A DNA stretch of 64,000 nucleotides. Origin: an uncultured Cellulomonas sp. (GTDB lineage: Bacteria > Actinomycetota > Actinomycetes > Actinomycetales > Cellulomonadaceae). Position 1 is the stretch's first letter; each line of letters begins with the position of its first letter. Location of the stretch: assembly GCF_947494015.1 (NCBI RefSeq), contig NZ_CANLTL010000008.1, positions 1 through 64,000 of the forward strand, read 5' to 3'. Shown piece by piece: positions 63,804-64,000 of this stretch. The translations under genes and the position numbers were made by a program. The notes below the pieces were generated by a model that saw only the letters and a list, made by a program, of their open reading frames with translations, was not told the DNA's origin and made no database searches.

Positions 63804-63809
63804 AACCTA
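63804..63809 (-). promoter_or_regulatory. Leaderless-type -10 of add, TAGGTT
   Basis: Minus-strand TAGGTT ends exactly 6 bases before the ATG at 63797. Confidence 0.55.
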
Positions 63810-63848
63810 TCCGCCGCTCCCCCGGCGGACCGAACCCGCCGGCCTCCG

Positions 63849-64000
63849 TCAGGGGTACTCCTCGCGCTCGTCCGGCGGCACCGCCTGCGCCTGCTCCTCG
63901 ACGTCCGCCGGGTTCGCCTCGACGACGTCGTCGGGTGCCGGGACGTCCGGCGCGTACTCGCCGGGCTCGGCGGCGGGCGGCGCCGACGGGTCCGGCGCGA
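63849..64000 (-). CDS. C-terminal end of an acidic protein (partial)
   Basis: Fifty codons precede a TGA at 63849-63851; the gene continues beyond the window. The fragment is Pro/Glu/Asp-rich (V-V-E-A-N-P-A-D-V-E-E-Q-A, then D-E-R-E-E-Y-P at the end), with GC-rich third positions. It resembles the acidic tails of small actinobacterial DUF5709-like proteins, but this is a weak guess. Confidence 0.5.
   Translation of the reverse strand, partial: APDPSAPPAAEPGEYAPDVPAPDDVVEANPADVEEQAQAVPPDEREEYP

Overview
This window is a gene-dense, very high-GC (low-to-mid 70s percent, inferred from base and codon use) chromosomal segment of an actinobacterium. GTG starts are common and many genes overlap by GTGA, ATGA or TGATG. 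The gene content and order (argS-lysA-hom-thrC-thrB-rho-rpmE-prfA-prmC-tsaC-wecA-atp operon-DUF2550-nucS), a GH1 beta-glucosidase, a split 13E12-type HNH relic and an acyl-CoA carboxylase alpha/beta/epsilon set point to Micrococcales, most likely Cellulomonas or a close relative. That assignment is inferred from gene content and order; no database was searched.

Layout. 1-591 has no gene but shows two promoter-like TTGACG/TANNNT pairs pointing left out of the window and a 27-bp palindrome. 592-3984 (minus) is a coupled trio: membrane protein, lipoprotein and a cysteine-less YbbN-like thioredoxin/TPR protein. It diverges from a Scy/FilP-like coiled-coil protein and a small partner (4216-6689). 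6700-11632 holds two alpha/beta hydrolases, a zinc-ribbon protein, GH1 and NagA. 11688-24892 is a long minus-strand block: NucS, DUF2550, the F1Fo ATP synthase (epsilon, beta, gamma, alpha, delta, b, c, a), an AtpI-like protein, WecA-type transferase, TsaC/Sua5, PrmC, PrfA and L31. 25042-35244 holds Rho, the threonine branch (ThrB, ThrC, Hom), a decayed HNH gene, LysA and ArgS.

35255-46077 is more accessory: CynX-type MFS exporter, tRNA-Arg(CCG), a hypothetical gene, a frameshifted gene, TetR plus MMPL exporter, small membrane/lipoproteins, a Bcr/CflA exporter, an SRAP protein and an adenylate cyclase. 46189-56402 is built around biotin-dependent carboxylation: BirA, the carboxyltransferase beta subunit with epsilon, and the biotin carboxylase/BCCP alpha subunit, with a DUF885 peptidase-like protein, Maf, a VOC protein and a Nudix protein between them. 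57483-63797 holds LpdA and a nucleoside salvage set (PNP, sugar phosphomutase, DeoC, Add) that together could convert adenosine or deoxyadenosine to base plus glycolytic intermediates. The window ends inside an acidic protein on the minus strand.

Most notable: (i) 21 arginines spaced exactly 11 residues apart in the Scy/FilP-like protein; (ii) atpB has no ATG, GTG or TTG in frame before its conserved N-terminus, so it uses CTG or carries a one-base homopolymer error; (iii) at least nine unlinked genes have a TANNNT hexamer ending 5-7 bases before the start codon, the signature of leaderless transcription; (iv) a frameshift splits a conserved-looking gene at about 38.13 kb; (v) three helically phased CACGTG boxes lie between lpdA and the PNP gene. 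No CRISPR array, intact insertion sequence or prophage was seen, and I found no clear multi-gene defence or biosynthetic system.
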